Source: Ruminococcaceae bacterium UBA6434
GTDB lineage: Bacteria > Bacillota > Clostridia > Oscillospirales > Acutalibacteraceae
Reading direction: 5' to 3'
DNA: 40,312 nucleotides
Assembly (NCBI GenBank): GCA_002437245.1
Contig: DJOQ01000030.1
Location: 1-40,312, forward strand
Shown here one piece after another: positions 40,254-40,312 of the stretch (position 1 is its first letter; each line of letters opens with the position of its first letter). The translations under genes and the position numbers were made by a program. Under the pieces are notes generated by a model. The model had not been told where the DNA came from. It did no database searches and was given only the letters and a program-made list of their open reading frames with translations.

Positions 40254-40312
40254 CATTGACCTTTTAACAAGCTTTAACGGTCAGGCTGTGACCTATGACG
40301 CGGTCGGCAATA
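40252..40312 (+). pseudogene. Fragment reading as an RHS/YD repeat, cut by the window end
   Basis: In the frame starting at 40252, just after an in-frame TAA at 40249-40251, the translation includes 'LLTSFNGQAVTYDAVGN', the characteristic YD-repeat pattern of RHS/wall-associated toxin proteins. There is no start codon or ribosome site, so this is the interior or C-terminal part of a broken or displaced RHS gene that continues beyond the window. Confidence 0.55.

Noticed and set aside
1..40312. CRISPR arrays, rRNA genes, complete insertion sequences, plasmid or phage structural genes
   Set aside because: No regularly spaced repeats, rRNA sequence, transposase with flanking repeats or phage genes were seen on either strand.

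Overview
This window looks like a chromosome segment of an anaerobic, spore-forming, low-GC Clostridia-class Firmicute, most plausibly a gut member of the Ruminococcaceae/Oscillospiraceae type. The signs are a Gram-positive gene set with strong Shine-Dalgarno sites, many sporulation genes (spmA/spmB, tepA-ylzJ-spoIIIE, cwlD, spoIIM, a YrzE-like protein), Rex, a partial oxidative TCA branch, a B12-dependent ethanolamine lyase, and TnpV of clostridial mobile elements. No species call can be made from sequence reading alone.

Region 1 to about 4.6 kb is accessory DNA. It holds a tyrosine recombinase, a 282-bp segment bounded by perfect 23-bp inverted repeats, a plus-strand cassette (small winged-helix-like protein, GRAM/zinc-ribbon protein, SPFH-SHOCT protein, short membrane-anchored protein) and a minus-strand tnpV pair, ending at tRNA-Leu(UAG). 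The segment between the repeats carries a near-consensus promoter that now points away from the cassette and an intrinsic terminator that points toward it. A second terminator just outside the left repeat would stop the outward transcript. I read this as an invertible on/off switch, written here in the OFF orientation, and it is the most interesting feature of the window.

Region 4.7-7.6 kb holds a GH2 glycosidase followed by a WYL regulator. Region 7.6-11.3 kb is the lower-glycolysis operon pgk-tpiA-gpmI, with a Rex-like site on its promoter. Region 11.3-13.2 kb holds spmA-spmB on the minus strand and, on the plus strand, an AbrB-type regulator plus a UPF0178 protein behind a palindrome-covered promoter. 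Region 13.2-17.0 kb is an acn-icd-rex operon (citrate to 2-oxoglutarate plus the NADH sensor). About 0.7 kb of hairpin-rich intergenic DNA follows.

Region 17.7-25.1 kb is a long operon: tepA-ylzJ-uppP-spoIIIE-ygiQ-MBL protein-DUF3006. Region 25.1-27.05 kb is rpsB-tsf. Region 27.1-31.2 kb holds a methyltransferase, then cwlD-radA-DUF6873 and a small protein. Region 31.2-36.6 kb is one apparent operon of a membrane-anchored metallophosphoesterase, a GtrA-like protein and eutABC, with no microcompartment genes and a short EutC. Region 36.6-38.2 kb has a long AT-rich intergenic stretch and a XerD-like recombinase. Minus-strand spoIIM, a YrzE-like protein and yajC follow.

The last 0.5 kb holds a consensus promoter with a possible structured RNA, a long inverted repeat and a fragment that reads as an RHS/YD repeat. 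All functional statements come from motif recognition, length and context; no database search was possible.
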